A stretch of 64,000 nucleotides of DNA from Archangium sp. (lineage in GTDB: Bacteria > Myxococcota > Myxococcia > Myxococcales > Myxococcaceae): the NCBI GenBank assembly GCA_030681645.1, contig JAUXRX010000025.1, positions 124,001 through 188,000 on the forward strand. The letters run 5' to 3'. Positions 8,644 through 17,831 of the stretch are shown here, one piece after another; position 1 is the first letter of the stretch; every line of letters begins with the position of its first letter. Both the position numbers and the translations under genes were made by a program. The notes under the pieces were generated by a model. The model ran no database searches. It saw only the letters and a program-made list of their open reading frames with translations, and was not told where the DNA came from.

Positions 8644-10437
8644 ATGTTGGCACCCGGGACAGAGGTCGGCCGCTACGTCATCAAGCGGAAGCTGGCGGAA
8701 GGCGGCATGGCCGAGATCTTCCTCGCCAGCGCCCTGGGCCCGGAAGGCTTCTCCAAGGACGTGGTGATCAAGGTGGTGCGGTCCTTCCTCGCGAAGGACT
8801 CGCAGTTCGTGCAGATGTTCATCGCCGAGGCGCGGCTCGTCTCGAAGCTCAACCACGCCAACGTGGTGCAGATCTTCGACTTCGGAAAGCACGGCGAGTC
8901 GTTCTACCTGGCGATGGAATACGTGCGCGGCGCCTCGCTGTGGGATCTGCGCAAGCGGTGCCGCGACCAGGGGGTGCCGTTTCCGCCCACCCTGGCGGCG
9001 GAGATCGGCGCGCAGGTGGCGCGGGGGCTCCAGTACGCGCACGCGCTCACCGAGGGTGGCCAGCGCATCGGCGTGGTGCACCGCGACGTCACGCCGCACA
9101 ACGTGCTGCTCTCGTTCGACGGCGCGGTGAAGCTGACCGACTTCGGCATCGCCAAGGCCACCACCACGCAGACCGCGCCCGGCATGCTCAAGGGCAAGTT
9201 CGCGTACATGGCGCCCGAGCAGGCGCGGGGCGAGAAGGTCGACGCGCGCACCGATCTCTTCGCGCTGGGCATCGTGATCTGGGAATTGCTCACCGGGGGC
9301 CGCCTGTTCGCGGGCGACTCAGACCTCGCGGTGCTGCGCGCGGTGCAGGAGAGCCTGATCGCCCCGCCGTCGCGGCTCAACCCCGACGTGCCGGTCGAGC
9401 TGTCCGACGTGGTGATGAAGGCGCTGGCCCGGCCCGCCGACGAGCGCTTTCAGACCGCCTTCGAGATGGAGAAGGCGCTGGCGAACTACGTGCTGCGCAA
9501 CGCGAAGTCGGTCGACGACTCGTCGGTCTCGCTCTTCCTCCAGACGATGTTCCGCGAGGAATTCGAGGCGCCGCCCGACGCCGAGCACGTGCCTGACGAG
9601 ACGCAGCCGCCCGATCGCGCCGACGACTACGCGCTGGGGAACACGAGGGCGCGGCCCAGGCCGCAGACGATCACCGCGACGCCCGTGCCCACCACCTCGG
9701 GCCGGCGCGGCATCATGGACGACGACGACGGTCCAGCCGTGAGGACCGAGGAGTTCACGCCTTCGCCCGCCCCGCGACCCCGCACCGAGCAGATGCCCGC
9801 CATGAAGCGCTCGAGCCGGAGGCTCGAGCCGCTGCCGGTGGGCGAGCCGAGCGTGGTGTTGCGCCCGTCGCTGGGCGTGCTGCCTGACGTGAGCGGGAGC
9901 GGCACCGCCACGGAGCGGCCCACGGCCACCGAACACGAAGCACTGCCACCTGCGGAGAAGTCGAACGCGGCGCTGATCGGCGTGCTGGCGGTGCTGGTGT
10001 TGGGGCTGGTGGGCGCCGTCGGCTACGTGAGCACCCGGCCCGAGGACGTGCCTCCGCCCCTCACCTCGCCCGAAGTGGAGGCGGTGGCCGTGCCTGAGCC
10101 GGTGAAGGAGCCGGTGGTCGCGGCCCCTGCGCCGGCCGTCGAGGTGGACGCAGGTCCTCCGAAGCTCGCCGCCGTCGCGCCTGAGCCGGTGAAGCCGGCC
10201 CCGCTTCCGGAAAGGGCCGCGCCGGTGGTGCGCAAGCTCGGCTCGCTCTCGGTGAAGGCCGTGCCGTACGCGACGGTGGTGATCCAGGGGAAGTCGTACG
10301 AGGTGACCGGCGTGCAGAAGCTGCCGGCGCCGGCGGGCACGTATGAGATCAGCCTCATTCACCCCAAGCGCAAGGTGAAGCAGAAGGTGACCGTGCAGGC
10401 GAACCAGACCACCGAGGTGTCGTTCTCGGCGAACTGA
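8644..10437 (+). CDS. Hanks-type serine/threonine protein kinase with transmembrane anchor and PEGA-like tail
   Basis: Protein of 597 residues. The kinase domain covers residues ~10-280 and looks active: invariant Lys43 (VVIKVV), HRD at 146-148 (VVHRDVTPHN), DFG Asp166, and the MAPEQARGE activation-segment end. A ~160-residue Pro/Thr-rich linker follows, then one membrane segment at ~441-461 and a PEGA-like beta domain at the C-terminus (SLSVKAVPYATVVIQGKSYE). The topology gives a cytoplasmic kinase with a periplasmic sensor or anchor. HRDVTPHN is the variant usual in myxobacterial kinases. Substrates are unknown; the flanking PEGA and OmpA proteins suggest an envelope context. Confidence 0.94.
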   Translation: MLAPGTEVGRYVIKRKLAEGGMAEIFLASALGPEGFSKDVVIKVVRSFLAKDSQFVQMFIAEARLVSKLNHANVVQIFDFGKHGESFYLAMEYVRGASLWDLRKRCRDQGVPFPPTLAAEIGAQVARGLQYAHALTEGGQRIGVVHRDVTPHNVLLSFDGAVKLTDFGIAKATTTQTAPGMLKGKFAYMAPEQARGEKVDARTDLFALGIVIWELLTGGRLFAGDSDLAVLRAVQESLIAPPSRLNPDVPVELSDVVMKALARPADERFQTAFEMEKALANYVLRNAKSVDDSSVSLFLQTMFREEFEAPPDAEHVPDETQPPDRADDYALGNTRARPRPQTITATPVPTTSGRRGIMDDDDGPAVRTEEFTPSPAPRPRTEQMPAMKRSSRRLEPLPVGEPSVVLRPSLGVLPDVSGSGTATERPTATEHEALPPAEKSNAALIGVLAVLVLGLVGAVGYVSTRPEDVPPPLTSPEVEAVAVPEPVKEPVVAAPAPAVEVDAGPPKLAAVAPEPVKPAPLPERAAPVVRKLGSLSVKAVPYATVVIQGKSYEVTGVQKLPAPAGTYEISLIHPKRKVKQKVTVQANQTTEVSFSAN

Positions 10438-10443
10438 CCAGGC

Positions 10444-11460
10444 TCAGAGCCGCTGCCACTTCGGCTGAAACGGCACGTTCTTCGTCGAGGGATCGTCGAT
10501 CGCGATGATGTATTCGGCGCGGCGGTTCTTCGCCTCTTCCTGCTCGTCGTTGGTGGCGACCAGCAGCGCGTCCTCGCCGAAGCCCTCGTAGCGCACGGGA
10601 ATGCGCACGCCCTTCTTGCGGAACCAGGTGCCGATGCTCCTGGCGCGGTTGAGCGAGAGGGTGCGGTTCGACGCGGTGGGGCCGACGGTGTCGGTGTGGC
10701 CGGCGATGTAGAGCTTGATCTCGGCCAGCGAGCCGAACTTCTCGATCGCCTCGAGGATCAGCTTCAAGCTGCTCTCGAGCTTCACCGCCTCTTCGGGCGA
10801 GACGTCCCACTTGCCCGAGGCGAAGTTCACCTCTTCGTGCGGAATGTCGATGCGCCACGGGGTCAGCTCGACGCCGTTGAACACGCCCGACTTCGCCCAC
10901 GCGCGCAGCTCGACCTTGAGCACCTGCCCCTTCCCTTCCGGCCAGGTCACCTCGAGCTTCGTGCCCGCCGGCTCGCCGTTGAAGGTGATGTCGTCGTCCA
11001 CCACGGTCGCGCCCGTGTCCATCAGCACGCGCAGGTGCACCTTCGCGATCGGCTGGTTGAGCGAGAAGCGCAGCTTGCGCCCGGGAATGTCGACGTCCTT
11101 GTCCTTGTCCATCGTCATGGTGAGCGGGCCGACCAGCTCGGTGTCGAACTCGAGCGGCATGGTGCCGGTGGTGCCGTTGGGCAGGTTGATCACCAGCTCG
11201 CCAGCCCACTTCGACGCGCCCTCGGGCTGGTTGAGCTCGATGGTGCGGGTGACGCCGGGCCTGCCTCCGCCCTTCCATTCCTGCGGCTTGCCGCCATCTC
11301 GGGCGAGCGTGAGGCGGAAGCCGGCGATGGGCTCGAGGATCTCGACGTGCACCGCGGGCAGGCCCTTGCCCTTGAGCGCCTTGTTGGTGAGCGAGACGTT
11401 GACCGAGTCGGCCAGCGCGAGGGCGGGGAGCAGCGCGGCGAGCAGGAATGCAGACTTCAT
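10444..11460 (-). CDS. OmpA-family periplasmic protein
   Basis: Protein of 338 residues with signal peptide MKSAFLLAALLPALALA. The first ~200 residues are an unrecognised beta-rich region (IELNQPEGASKWAGELVINL, FDTELVGPLTMTMDKD). The last ~120 are an OmpA-like peptidoglycan-binding domain: IAGHTDTVGP, LSLNRARSIGTWF, AKNRRAEYI. It lies tail to tail with the kinase gene, 6 bases apart, and 11 bases downstream of the next gene on its strand, so it ends a three-gene run. The novel N-terminal domain with a wall anchor suggests a structural or sensing role. Confidence 0.86.
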   Translation of the reverse strand: MKSAFLLAALLPALALADSVNVSLTNKALKGKGLPAVHVEILEPIAGFRLTLARDGGKPQEWKGGGRPGVTRTIELNQPEGASKWAGELVINLPNGTTGTMPLEFDTELVGPLTMTMDKDKDVDIPGRKLRFSLNQPIAKVHLRVLMDTGATVVDDDITFNGEPAGTKLEVTWPEGKGQVLKVELRAWAKSGVFNGVELTPWRIDIPHEEVNFASGKWDVSPEEAVKLESSLKLILEAIEKFGSLAEIKLYIAGHTDTVGPTASNRTLSLNRARSIGTWFRKKGVRIPVRYEGFGEDALLVATNDEQEEAKNRRAEYIIAIDDPSTKNVPFQPKWQRL

Positions 11461-11471
11461 GTCGGCCCCTT

Positions 11472-12404
11472 TCAGAAGCTGGAGCGGAGGCTCTGCGGCA
11501 AGACGATGCGGGTCAACCGCCGATTCATCTTGTTGGCGAAAGGCAGCTCGGCCTTGGCCAGCAGGTCGCCCTCGTTCGCCCAGAGCAGCTCGGAAGAGAA
11601 CGGATCGTAGAGCTGCCAGGCGCGGCTCTTGCCCGAGGTGTTGAGCTGCATCAACACGATGAAGCGGCGGTGATCGCCCGGGTTCGGCCCCACCGCGCAG
11701 GGCACGGGAATGCCGCGGGCGAGTGCGCCGGCGGCCGAGGAGAGCGCGTCGGCCATGCTGAGCCCACCTGGCACGTCGACGTCCTGCTCCTTCCACGCGA
11801 TCGACAGGCCGCGGGTGGCCTCGGCCAGCAGGTTCTCGAGGAAGCGCTGCCCACCGCTCGAGGCCGGCCCGGGGTCCTTCTTCGCCTGCGCCGGCTTCAT
11901 GTGCTGGAGATCGTTCCAGTCGAGCTTCTTCGGCCGCGCGCCGGGCGACTCGGCCTCGAACGAGTCTGACGACTTCTTCTTCGACACCGCGGCGGCGAGC
12001 GCGTCGAGCGGCGTCTGGGTCTCGAGCTCGAGCGTGGGGGCCGGGCGCGGCGGCACGAAGCCCGGGCTGCTCTCGTCTTCGTTGGGCTCGATGGTGCCGC
12101 CCATCAGCTCGAAGGCGAAGAGCGGGTCGGCCTCGGCCTGGAGGAGCTGGGAGACCGTGTAGTCCTTCGGCTCTTCGTCGTGGAGCGTGCAGGCCTCGTA
12201 GGCCTCTTCGTCGCTGAGCGAGCGGAGCTCGTCGGCGAAGGCGTGCACCTCGGCGGGCGAGTGCGCGGCGGCGACGGCGCGCTGAATGAACTCGCGCTGC
12301 AGATCGCTGCCCGCGTCGTCGAGGAGCTCGTCGAAGAGCTTCCGGGCGCGGGGGGGCCACTGCGCGAGCTGTTCCTGGGCCTCGTCAGAGAGGGGGAAGC
12401 CCAT
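11472..12404 (-). CDS. hypothetical cytoplasmic protein
   Basis: Protein of 310 residues, no signal peptide or membrane segment. An N-terminal helical part (residues ~1-75) precedes a Pro/Ser-rich linker and a C-terminal folded domain with LAEATRGLSIAWKEQD and RFIVLMQLNTSGKSRAWQLYDPFS, which looks like a mixed alpha/beta domain. Not recognised. It overlaps the upstream gene by ATGA and is followed 11 bases later by the OmpA gene, so the three genes are probably one operon. Confidence 0.7.
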   Translation of the reverse strand: MGFPLSDEAQEQLAQWPPRARKLFDELLDDAGSDLQREFIQRAVAAAHSPAEVHAFADELRSLSDEEAYEACTLHDEEPKDYTVSQLLQAEADPLFAFELMGGTIEPNEDESSPGFVPPRPAPTLELETQTPLDALAAAVSKKKSSDSFEAESPGARPKKLDWNDLQHMKPAQAKKDPGPASSGGQRFLENLLAEATRGLSIAWKEQDVDVPGGLSMADALSSAAGALARGIPVPCAVGPNPGDHRRFIVLMQLNTSGKSRAWQLYDPFSSELLWANEGDLLAKAELPFANKMNRRLTRIVLPQSLRSSF

Positions 12405-12778
12405 CAGCGGCCCCCGCCCTTGAGCGACTCTGCCGCGCGGCGCACCGAGGCGACGATGGCGGCGGTGATGGCGAGGCGCTCGAAGTGCGCGATGAGCAGG
12501 GGCACGTCGGGCTCGACCTTCAACTTCGCCGACCAGCGCACCAGCAACGAGGCGAGCGCGGGCGTGGCGGAGAAGCGGTTGGCCGCGAGCTGCTTGAGCC
12601 GCTGCGCCGCTTCCGAGCAGCGCACGCCCTCGAGATCGCGCAGCCCCACCACCAGATCGCTCAAGAGTTTCTGGGGCACCTGCGCGTTGCGTAAGTCGCT
12701 GAGCTCCTCGAGCAGCACCTCGCCGTTGAGCTCGCGGCTGGCGAAGGGCGTCGAGGGTTGCGACTTCGCGGGGGCCAT
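12404..12778 (-). CDS. small hypothetical protein
   Basis: Protein of 124 residues, mostly helical and hydrophilic (EVLLEELSDLRNAQVPQKLL; FERLAITAAIVASVRRAAES). It is the first gene of the coupled run leading to the OmpA protein and overlaps the next start by ATGA. No family recognised. A copy of the intergenic palindromic repeat lies 35 bases upstream of its start. Confidence 0.65.
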   Translation of the reverse strand: MAPAKSQPSTPFASRELNGEVLLEELSDLRNAQVPQKLLSDLVVGLRDLEGVRCSEAAQRLKQLAANRFSATPALASLLVRWSAKLKVEPDVPLLIAHFERLAITAAIVASVRRAAESLKGGGR

Positions 12779-12812
12779 CGGGCCGCATTGTGCCCAAAGC
12801 CGTGGGTCTGGT

Positions 12813-12855
12813 CTCCCTCTCCCTGCGCAGCGGGGAGAGGGCCGGGGTGAGGGGC
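12813..12855. repeat. intergenic palindromic repeat, copy 1
   Basis: Forward copy of the 43-base element CTCCCTCTCC...GGGGAGAGGG followed by CCGGGGTGAGGGGC. The two arms can pair as a hairpin. It lies between the OPT gene stop (4 bases away) and the start of the hypothetical gene. Confidence 0.9.
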
Positions 12856-12859
12856 AGGC

Positions 12860-14725
12860 CTAACCGCCGAAGATCTTACTGAGCACCCCGCGCTCGTAGA
12901 GGCTCTTGAGGCCAATCCACAGCACGAACAGGCTCTCGCCGGCGATGAGCCCACCCCCCACGAGGCTGGTGCCGCTCATGTCTTCGGGCAACGGCTCCGC
13001 GCCCTCCGCAACCGGCTCGGGCTTGCGCCGCCAGGCGATGACCGAGGCCACGATGCCGCCGATGCCCCACCAGACCGACGACTCGAAGTCGACGAAGCCG
13101 CCGAAGCTCGAGGCGTAGGGCGAGGCGATGATCAACGCGTCGAGCGTGAAGTCGGCCGCCTTCGTGGTCCCGTTCTTCGTCTTCCACGCCAGGTACTTCG
13201 GGTTCTTGAACACCGCCTTGCGGATGATCTCGATGGTCAGGCCCACCATCACGCCCAGGCCCATCACGCTGAGGGTCTTGGTCTGGTCCTTGTTCAGGGT
13301 GTTGAGCACGCCCACGAACTTGTAGGTCATCGCGCTCTGCCACCCGCGCGCCTCGGTGAGGCGGAGCTCGGGGTGATCGAACAGGTTCTTGTTCAGCACG
13401 GGGAAGCCGTCGAGGAACACGCGCGTCATGATCACGGCGAGGACGGCGCCGAAGACCACGCCCAGCATCTGGTAGCGAAACTGCACCGAACGATCGCTGC
13501 CCAGGCGCCAACCGGTCGAGCGGTCCTGCTGCATGTCGACGCCGACGGTGCACGAGACGAGCAGGATCGAGCCCCCCATCAAGCCGATGAGCGGGTCGCG
13601 CAGCCCGAGCAGCCCCATCAACAGCACCGTGACCACGAAGGCCGAGCTGATCGGATTCTGGTCGGTGATGCCCTGCGAAATGCCGTTGATCATCTGGAAG
13701 ACGAACGCGAGCACGATGGCCATCACCACCCAGCCCAACGGCACGTTGAGCATCTGCGTGGCGACCACGGCCAGCGCGATTCCCCAGAACGCGACCCAGA
13801 TCAGCAGCGCCTTCACGTTCGTCTTCGGCCCCGTGTCGGCGGGGGCCACGGCGGCCTTCACCTCGCGCACCTTCTTGAGCGCGTCGCGGCCCAGCAGCGA
13901 GAGATCGACGATGGCCGCGCCGAGGATGGTGCCGAGCGCGAAGATGAAGCCGATCTTCCGGTACGGATCGTCGGGGCCGATGTACCCGTTGGCGATCAGC
14001 CACGGCCTCATCAACAGGCCGATGCCCCCCACGAGGATCGCCGAGACCGCGATGCGCGCGCCGACGATCATCCCTCCGCCGAAGGTGACGGCCGAGAAGG
14101 TCGCGGCCCAGGTCAGCGCCGCGGCGGGCTTCTCCTTGAGCCCCTCCATCCAAAGGCCCGCGCGGTGCACCAACCACGAGACCGAGACGCCGCCGACGAT
14201 GCCGCCGCCCAGCGTGCCCACGCTCTTCCTCAGCAGGCGCACGTCGGTGAGCGCGCGGAGGATGTTCGCCACCGCGAGGCCCGACGGGTACGTGAGCTGC
14301 AGCTTGTCGACGAGGATCGGCGTGTAGAGCATGCCCACGCCGACTCCGAACATGCCGATGCACAGGAAATAGGTGATGAGCAGCCAGGTGGCCGGGCGCT
14401 CCATGCCCAGCCACACCATCGCCTGAATGAGCACGCCCATCGCGGCCATGGAGGCGACCGAGGCCGCCATGGTCTGCATGTAGTTGGCGCCGTGCTTGCC
14501 CTCGGGCCCGTAGAAGTACGTGACCGTCGACCCGAGGATCCCCGCGAGCACCTGCCCGCCCACGAAGAAGCCGAGCGCGTAGTTCATGTACGCCGCGGTG
14601 ACGCCGCCGAGCGGGCCGAGAATGAGGATGGCGATCGACGCGAGGAACACGTGGTAGCCGATGCTGCCGATCGGCAGCTTCCGCTGGAGGAACGTCTGCT
14701 TCGCCTCGACGACTGGGTCGGCCAT
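12860..14725 (-). CDS. OPT family oligopeptide transporter
   Basis: Polytopic inner-membrane protein of 621 residues with about 14-16 hydrophobic segments, in the normal range for prokaryotic OPT transporters. Family marks include NYALGFFVGGQVLAGILGS, YTPILVDKLQLTYPSGLAVANILRAL and SSFGGFVDFESSVWWGIGG. OPT proteins import peptides or metal-chelate complexes by proton symport; the substrate here cannot be told. The ATG abuts the lpxI stop, so it appears to be the last gene read from the lipid A cluster, an unusual partner. Confidence 0.9.
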   Translation of the reverse strand: MADPVVEAKQTFLQRKLPIGSIGYHVFLASIAILILGPLGGVTAAYMNYALGFFVGGQVLAGILGSTVTYFYGPEGKHGANYMQTMAASVASMAAMGVLIQAMVWLGMERPATWLLITYFLCIGMFGVGVGMLYTPILVDKLQLTYPSGLAVANILRALTDVRLLRKSVGTLGGGIVGGVSVSWLVHRAGLWMEGLKEKPAAALTWAATFSAVTFGGGMIVGARIAVSAILVGGIGLLMRPWLIANGYIGPDDPYRKIGFIFALGTILGAAIVDLSLLGRDALKKVREVKAAVAPADTGPKTNVKALLIWVAFWGIALAVVATQMLNVPLGWVVMAIVLAFVFQMINGISQGITDQNPISSAFVVTVLLMGLLGLRDPLIGLMGGSILLVSCTVGVDMQQDRSTGWRLGSDRSVQFRYQMLGVVFGAVLAVIMTRVFLDGFPVLNKNLFDHPELRLTEARGWQSAMTYKFVGVLNTLNKDQTKTLSVMGLGVMVGLTIEIIRKAVFKNPKYLAWKTKNGTTKAADFTLDALIIASPYASSFGGFVDFESSVWWGIGGIVASVIAWRRKPEPVAEGAEPLPEDMSGTSLVGGGLIAGESLFVLWIGLKSLYERGVLSKIFGG

Positions 14726-15526
14726 TCAGAAGCCCTCCACGGAGAAGCCGAGCTTCGCCGCATCTGTGAACAACAAGTGAGCGTCGAGCAGCACCGTCTT
14801 GCCGGCCTCGACCGCCAGCACCTTCGCCCCCGCCTCGCGCATCACCTCGAGCGTCACCGGCCCCGCGGCGGGGAGATCGAACCGGAGGTCCTGGTTCGGC
14901 TTGCAGCGCTTGACCACCACCCCACCCGGCCCGCCGAACTTCCCCGCGCGGCGAATGCACTCGTCGGTGCCTTCCACCGCTTCGACCGCGAGCACCACGC
15001 CTTCCTTCACCACCACCGTCTGCCCCACGTCGGCGCGGCCCAGCGCTGCGGCGACTTCGCGCCCGAGGTCCAGGTCTCGACGCTGCTGGGGAGTCAGCTC
15101 GGGGCCCGCCAGGTGACCTGCGCTGGCGAGCACGGACTTCACGTAGTCGGTGGGCGCGACGATCTGCACGCCCTTGCTCTCGAAGTACCTCGCCACCGCG
15201 CGCAGCAGCTCGTCATCGCGCAGGCTGCGCAGCCCGGCGGCGATCTTGAGCATGCCGAGATCGGGCCGCGCCTGGGTGAGGGAGCGGATGCGGCCGATGC
15301 CGCCCGCCATCACCGCCTTCGTCACGCCGTGGTTGGTCAGCGCCCGGAGGATGCCGTCGGCCTGGCCCACCTTCACCCAACTCAGTGAAGTGACGAGGCG
15401 ACCCAACGAGTCGTCGGCCTCACCTTCGAAGGCGACGGCATGCACGGCGAGGCCCTGCGCCTTCGCAGCTTCGGCGAAGAGGAAGGGGAGGCGGCCGTTG
15501 CCGGCGATGAGACCGATTGCTTTCAA
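14726..15526 (-). CDS. lpxI: UDP-2,3-diacylglucosamine pyrophosphatase LpxI
   Basis: Enzyme of lipid A synthesis that cleaves UDP-2,3-diacylglucosamine to lipid X and UMP; it replaces LpxH in many alpha- and delta-proteobacteria. The 266 residues match LpxI (DUF1009): start KAIGLIAGNGRLPFLFAEAA, KVGQADGILRAL, and the C-terminal DECIRRAGKFGGPGGVVVK and FDLPAAGPVTLEVMREAGAK. The start codon is TTG. It is separated from lpxA by a palindromic repeat. lpxB, often next in related genomes, is not found here; the OPT gene follows. Confidence 0.93.
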   Translation of the reverse strand: MKAIGLIAGNGRLPFLFAEAAKAQGLAVHAVAFEGEADDSLGRLVTSLSWVKVGQADGILRALTNHGVTKAVMAGGIGRIRSLTQARPDLGMLKIAAGLRSLRDDELLRAVARYFESKGVQIVAPTDYVKSVLASAGHLAGPELTPQQRRDLDLGREVAAALGRADVGQTVVVKEGVVLAVEAVEGTDECIRRAGKFGGPGGVVVKRCKPNQDLRFDLPAAGPVTLEVMREAGAKVLAVEAGKTVLLDAHLLFTDAAKLGFSVEGF

Positions 15527-15565
15527 GCCCTCTCCCCGACCCTCTCCCTCGCAGGGAGAGGGAGA
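15527..15565. repeat. intergenic palindromic repeat, copy 2 (inverted)
   Basis: Reverse-orientation copy (CCCTCTCCCCGACCCTCTCCCTCG...) filling the whole gap between the lpxA stop and the TTG start of lpxI. Lying inside an operon, it may form a hairpin in the message that tunes the expression of the downstream genes. Confidence 0.87.
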
Positions 15566-15574
15566 CAGGTGTCT

Positions 15575-16348
15575 TCAGCGCGTGATGCCGCGCTTGCTGT
15601 TGGTGATGAACTCGAGGAGCAGCGCGATCTCGGGGTGCTGACCCATCTCTGCCTGCAGTTGAGACAAGGCCTCGTTGAGCCCCATCTTCGAGCGGAAGAG
15701 CACGCGGTACGCGTCTTTGATGCGAATCTGCTGTTCGTCGGTGTAGCCGTGGCGCTTGAGGCCGACCGCGTTGGGCCCGGCCAGCTCGGCGCGATCGCCC
15801 TGGGCGATGCAGTAGGGCGGCACGTCCATCACCGCCATGGTGCCGCCCGCGAGGAAGGCGTGCTTCCCGATGCGGCTGAACTGGTGCACCGCCGACAGGC
15901 CGCCGAGCGTGCAGTGATCACCCACCTCGACGTGACCTGCGAGCGTGGCGGCGTTGGCGAGCACGCAGCCGTTGCCGACGATGCAGTCGTGGGCCACGTG
16001 CGAGTACGCCATGAACAGGTTCTTGCTGCCGATGCGCGTGACGCCGCCGCCGCCGGCCGTGCCCAGGTGCAGCGTGGTGAACTCGCGGATCTGGTTCTCG
16101 TCGCCGATGACCAGCTTCGTCTTCTCGCCCGCGAACTTGAGATCCTGCGGGGGCGCGCCGATGGAGGCGAGGTGGAAGATGCGGTTGCGCTCGCCGATGG
16201 TGGTGTCACCTTCGATCACCGTGTGGGCGCCGACCGTGGTGCCGGCGCCGATCTTCACCTCCGGGCCGATGATCGCGTACGGCCCGACCTCGACCGTCTC
16301 GTGCAGCTGGGCGCCCTTCGCGACGATCGCCGTGGCATGGACGCTCAC
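15575..16348 (-). CDS. lpxA: acyl-[ACP]--UDP-N-acetylglucosamine O-acyltransferase LpxA
   Basis: First enzyme of lipid A synthesis: transfers a hydroxyacyl chain from ACP to the 3-OH of UDP-GlcNAc. The 257 residues show the left-handed beta-helix hexapeptide pattern (VGPYAIIGPEVKIGAGTTVGA), the catalytic His region AYSHVAHDCIVGNGC and the helical C-terminal domain (LKRHGYTDEQQIRIKDAYRV). GTG start overlapping the fabZ stop as GTGA. Cytoplasmic trimer by family. Confidence 0.96.
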   Translation of the reverse strand: MSVHATAIVAKGAQLHETVEVGPYAIIGPEVKIGAGTTVGAHTVIEGDTTIGERNRIFHLASIGAPPQDLKFAGEKTKLVIGDENQIREFTTLHLGTAGGGGVTRIGSKNLFMAYSHVAHDCIVGNGCVLANAATLAGHVEVGDHCTLGGLSAVHQFSRIGKHAFLAGGTMAVMDVPPYCIAQGDRAELAGPNAVGLKRHGYTDEQQIRIKDAYRVLFRSKMGLNEALSQLQAEMGQHPEIALLLEFITNSKRGITR

Positions 16349-16794
16349 GGCACGGCCTCGCCCTTCTTCACCGCGGTGGCCAGGAAGTCGGCCTCGGCGA
16401 CGATGGCGCCGTCGACCGTGGCCACGCCGCGCTGCTTCCAGATCACGCCCTTGACCCGCACCACCTCGGCGGTGAGCGTGAGGCGATCGCCTGGCACCAC
16501 GGGCTTGCGGAACTTCGCGTTGTCGATCGCCATCAGGTAGATGACGAGATCCTGCGGGTTCAGGCCCGAGCTCTTGTACGCGAGCAGGGCGCAGGCCTGG
16601 GCCAGCGCCTCGAGGATCAACACCCCGGGCATCACCGGGTGCCCGGGGAAGTGGCCGTTGAAGAAGTCCTCGTTGATGGTGACGTTCTTGAAGCCGACGA
16701 GCTTCTTGCCGATCTCGATCTCGGTCACCCGGTCCACCAGCAGGAACGGGTAGCGGTGAGCCAGCAGCTTCTGGATCTCTTTCACGTCCATCAT
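16345..16794 (-). CDS. fabZ: 3-hydroxyacyl-[ACP] dehydratase FabZ
   Basis: Hot-dog fold dehydratase of fatty acid elongation, 149 residues. The active-site motif is intact: NGHFPGHPVMPGVLILEALAQ carries the catalytic His and Glu, preceded by LAHRYPFLLVDRV. Position between lpxD and lpxA is the classical arrangement, balancing hydroxyacyl-ACP use between phospholipid and lipid A. Overlaps the lpxD start side by ATGA, so translation is coupled. Confidence 0.97.
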   Translation of the reverse strand: MMDVKEIQKLLAHRYPFLLVDRVTEIEIGKKLVGFKNVTINEDFFNGHFPGHPVMPGVLILEALAQACALLAYKSSGLNPQDLVIYLMAIDNAKFRKPVVPGDRLTLTAEVVRVKGVIWKQRGVATVDGAIVAEADFLATAVKKGEAVP

Positions 16795-17831
16795 GACGGA
16801 GTCTTCCCCTTCTCGAGCGCCTCGAGGCGCTTCTTCAAGTCACGCAGCTCCCGATGGAGCTCCGGCAATCTGACGAACACGGCGCTGGACTTCATGAAGT
16901 CGCGGCTGGGCATCGAGGGCGCGCCCATCACCACCGAGCCATCTGCGAGATCCGAGATGACGCCCGCCTGCGCGCCCACCTTCGAGAGGTCTCCGATGCG
17001 CAGGTGCCCCGCCACGCCCACCTGCCCCGCCAGCACCACGCCCGTGCCCAATTCCGTGGTGCCCGCCAGGCCCACCTGCGCGCAGAGAATCGAGAGCGGG
17101 CCGACGGTGGAGTTGTGGCCGACCTGCACCAGGTTGTCGATCTTCGAGCCCTTGCCCACCACGGTCTCGCCGGTGGTGGCGCGATCGACACAGGAGCACG
17201 CGCCGATCTCCACGTCGTCCTCCACGCGCACGATGCCCGCCTGGGGAATCTTCACGTGCTCCGGCACCGACATGTCGAGCGCGAAGCCGAAGCCGTCGGC
17301 GCCGATCACCGCGCTGGCGTGCAGCAGGCAGCGGGCGCCGATCACGCAGCCGTCCATCACGCTCACGTTGGCCTTGAGCACCGTGCCTTCACCGATGCTC
17401 ACCGCTTCCCCGAGGTAGACGCCCGGGTAGAGCACTGCGCGCGCCCCGATGACCGCGCCTTGCCCCACCGTGACGAAGTCCATCACCGTGGCGGTGGCGT
17501 GGACCTGCGCGGTCGGGTGCACGGTGGCCTTCGGCGACACCCCGGCCACGTACTGCCTGGCCGGGTGAAACTTCTGCGCCACCTTCGCGAACGCGAGCGG
17601 CGGGTTGCCCACCACGATGTACGTCTTCGCGCCGCGGTCGGGTGCCCCCGCCTGCACCAGCACCACCGACGCCTTCGTCGCGGCCAGGGCCTTCTTGTAC
17701 TTCTGGTTGCCGAAGAACGAGAGCTGCCCGGGCCTGGCCTGCTCGAGGCCCGACACGCCGGTGACCTGCACCGAGCCATCGCCGTCCAGCGTGCCCCCGA
17801 CCAGCATTGCGAGTTCGGCCGCGGTGGTCAC
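16791..17831 (-). CDS. lpxD: UDP-3-O-acylglucosamine N-acyltransferase LpxD
   Basis: Third enzyme of lipid A synthesis, N-acylating UDP-3-O-acyl-glucosamine. The 346 residues hold the N-terminal uridine-binding domain (LSFFGNQKYKKALAATKASVVLV), a long hexapeptide-repeat beta-helix, the catalytic His in DNLVQVGHNSTVG, and a C-terminal coiled helix (LHRELRDLKKRLEALEKG). The GTG start at 17831 overlaps the skp stop (GTGA) and gives the expected N-terminus VTTAAELAMLVGG; the frame stays open further upstream but that is shadow sequence of skp. Confidence 0.95.
   Translation of the reverse strand: MTTAAELAMLVGGTLDGDGSVQVTGVSGLEQARPGQLSFFGNQKYKKALAATKASVVLVQAGAPDRGAKTYIVVGNPPLAFAKVAQKFHPARQYVAGVSPKATVHPTAQVHATATVMDFVTVGQGAVIGARAVLYPGVYLGEAVSIGEGTVLKANVSVMDGCVIGARCLLHASAVIGADGFGFALDMSVPEHVKIPQAGIVRVEDDVEIGACSCVDRATTGETVVGKGSKIDNLVQVGHNSTVGPLSILCAQVGLAGTTELGTGVVLAGQVGVAGHLRIGDLSKVGAQAGVISDLADGSVVMGAPSMPSRDFMKSSAVFVRLPELHRELRDLKKRLEALEKGKTPS

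Noticed and set aside
12876..14960. 694-codon minus-strand frame across the OPT gene, shifted by one base
   Set aside because: Arg/His-rich shadow of the OPT and lpxI genes; no recognisable protein features.
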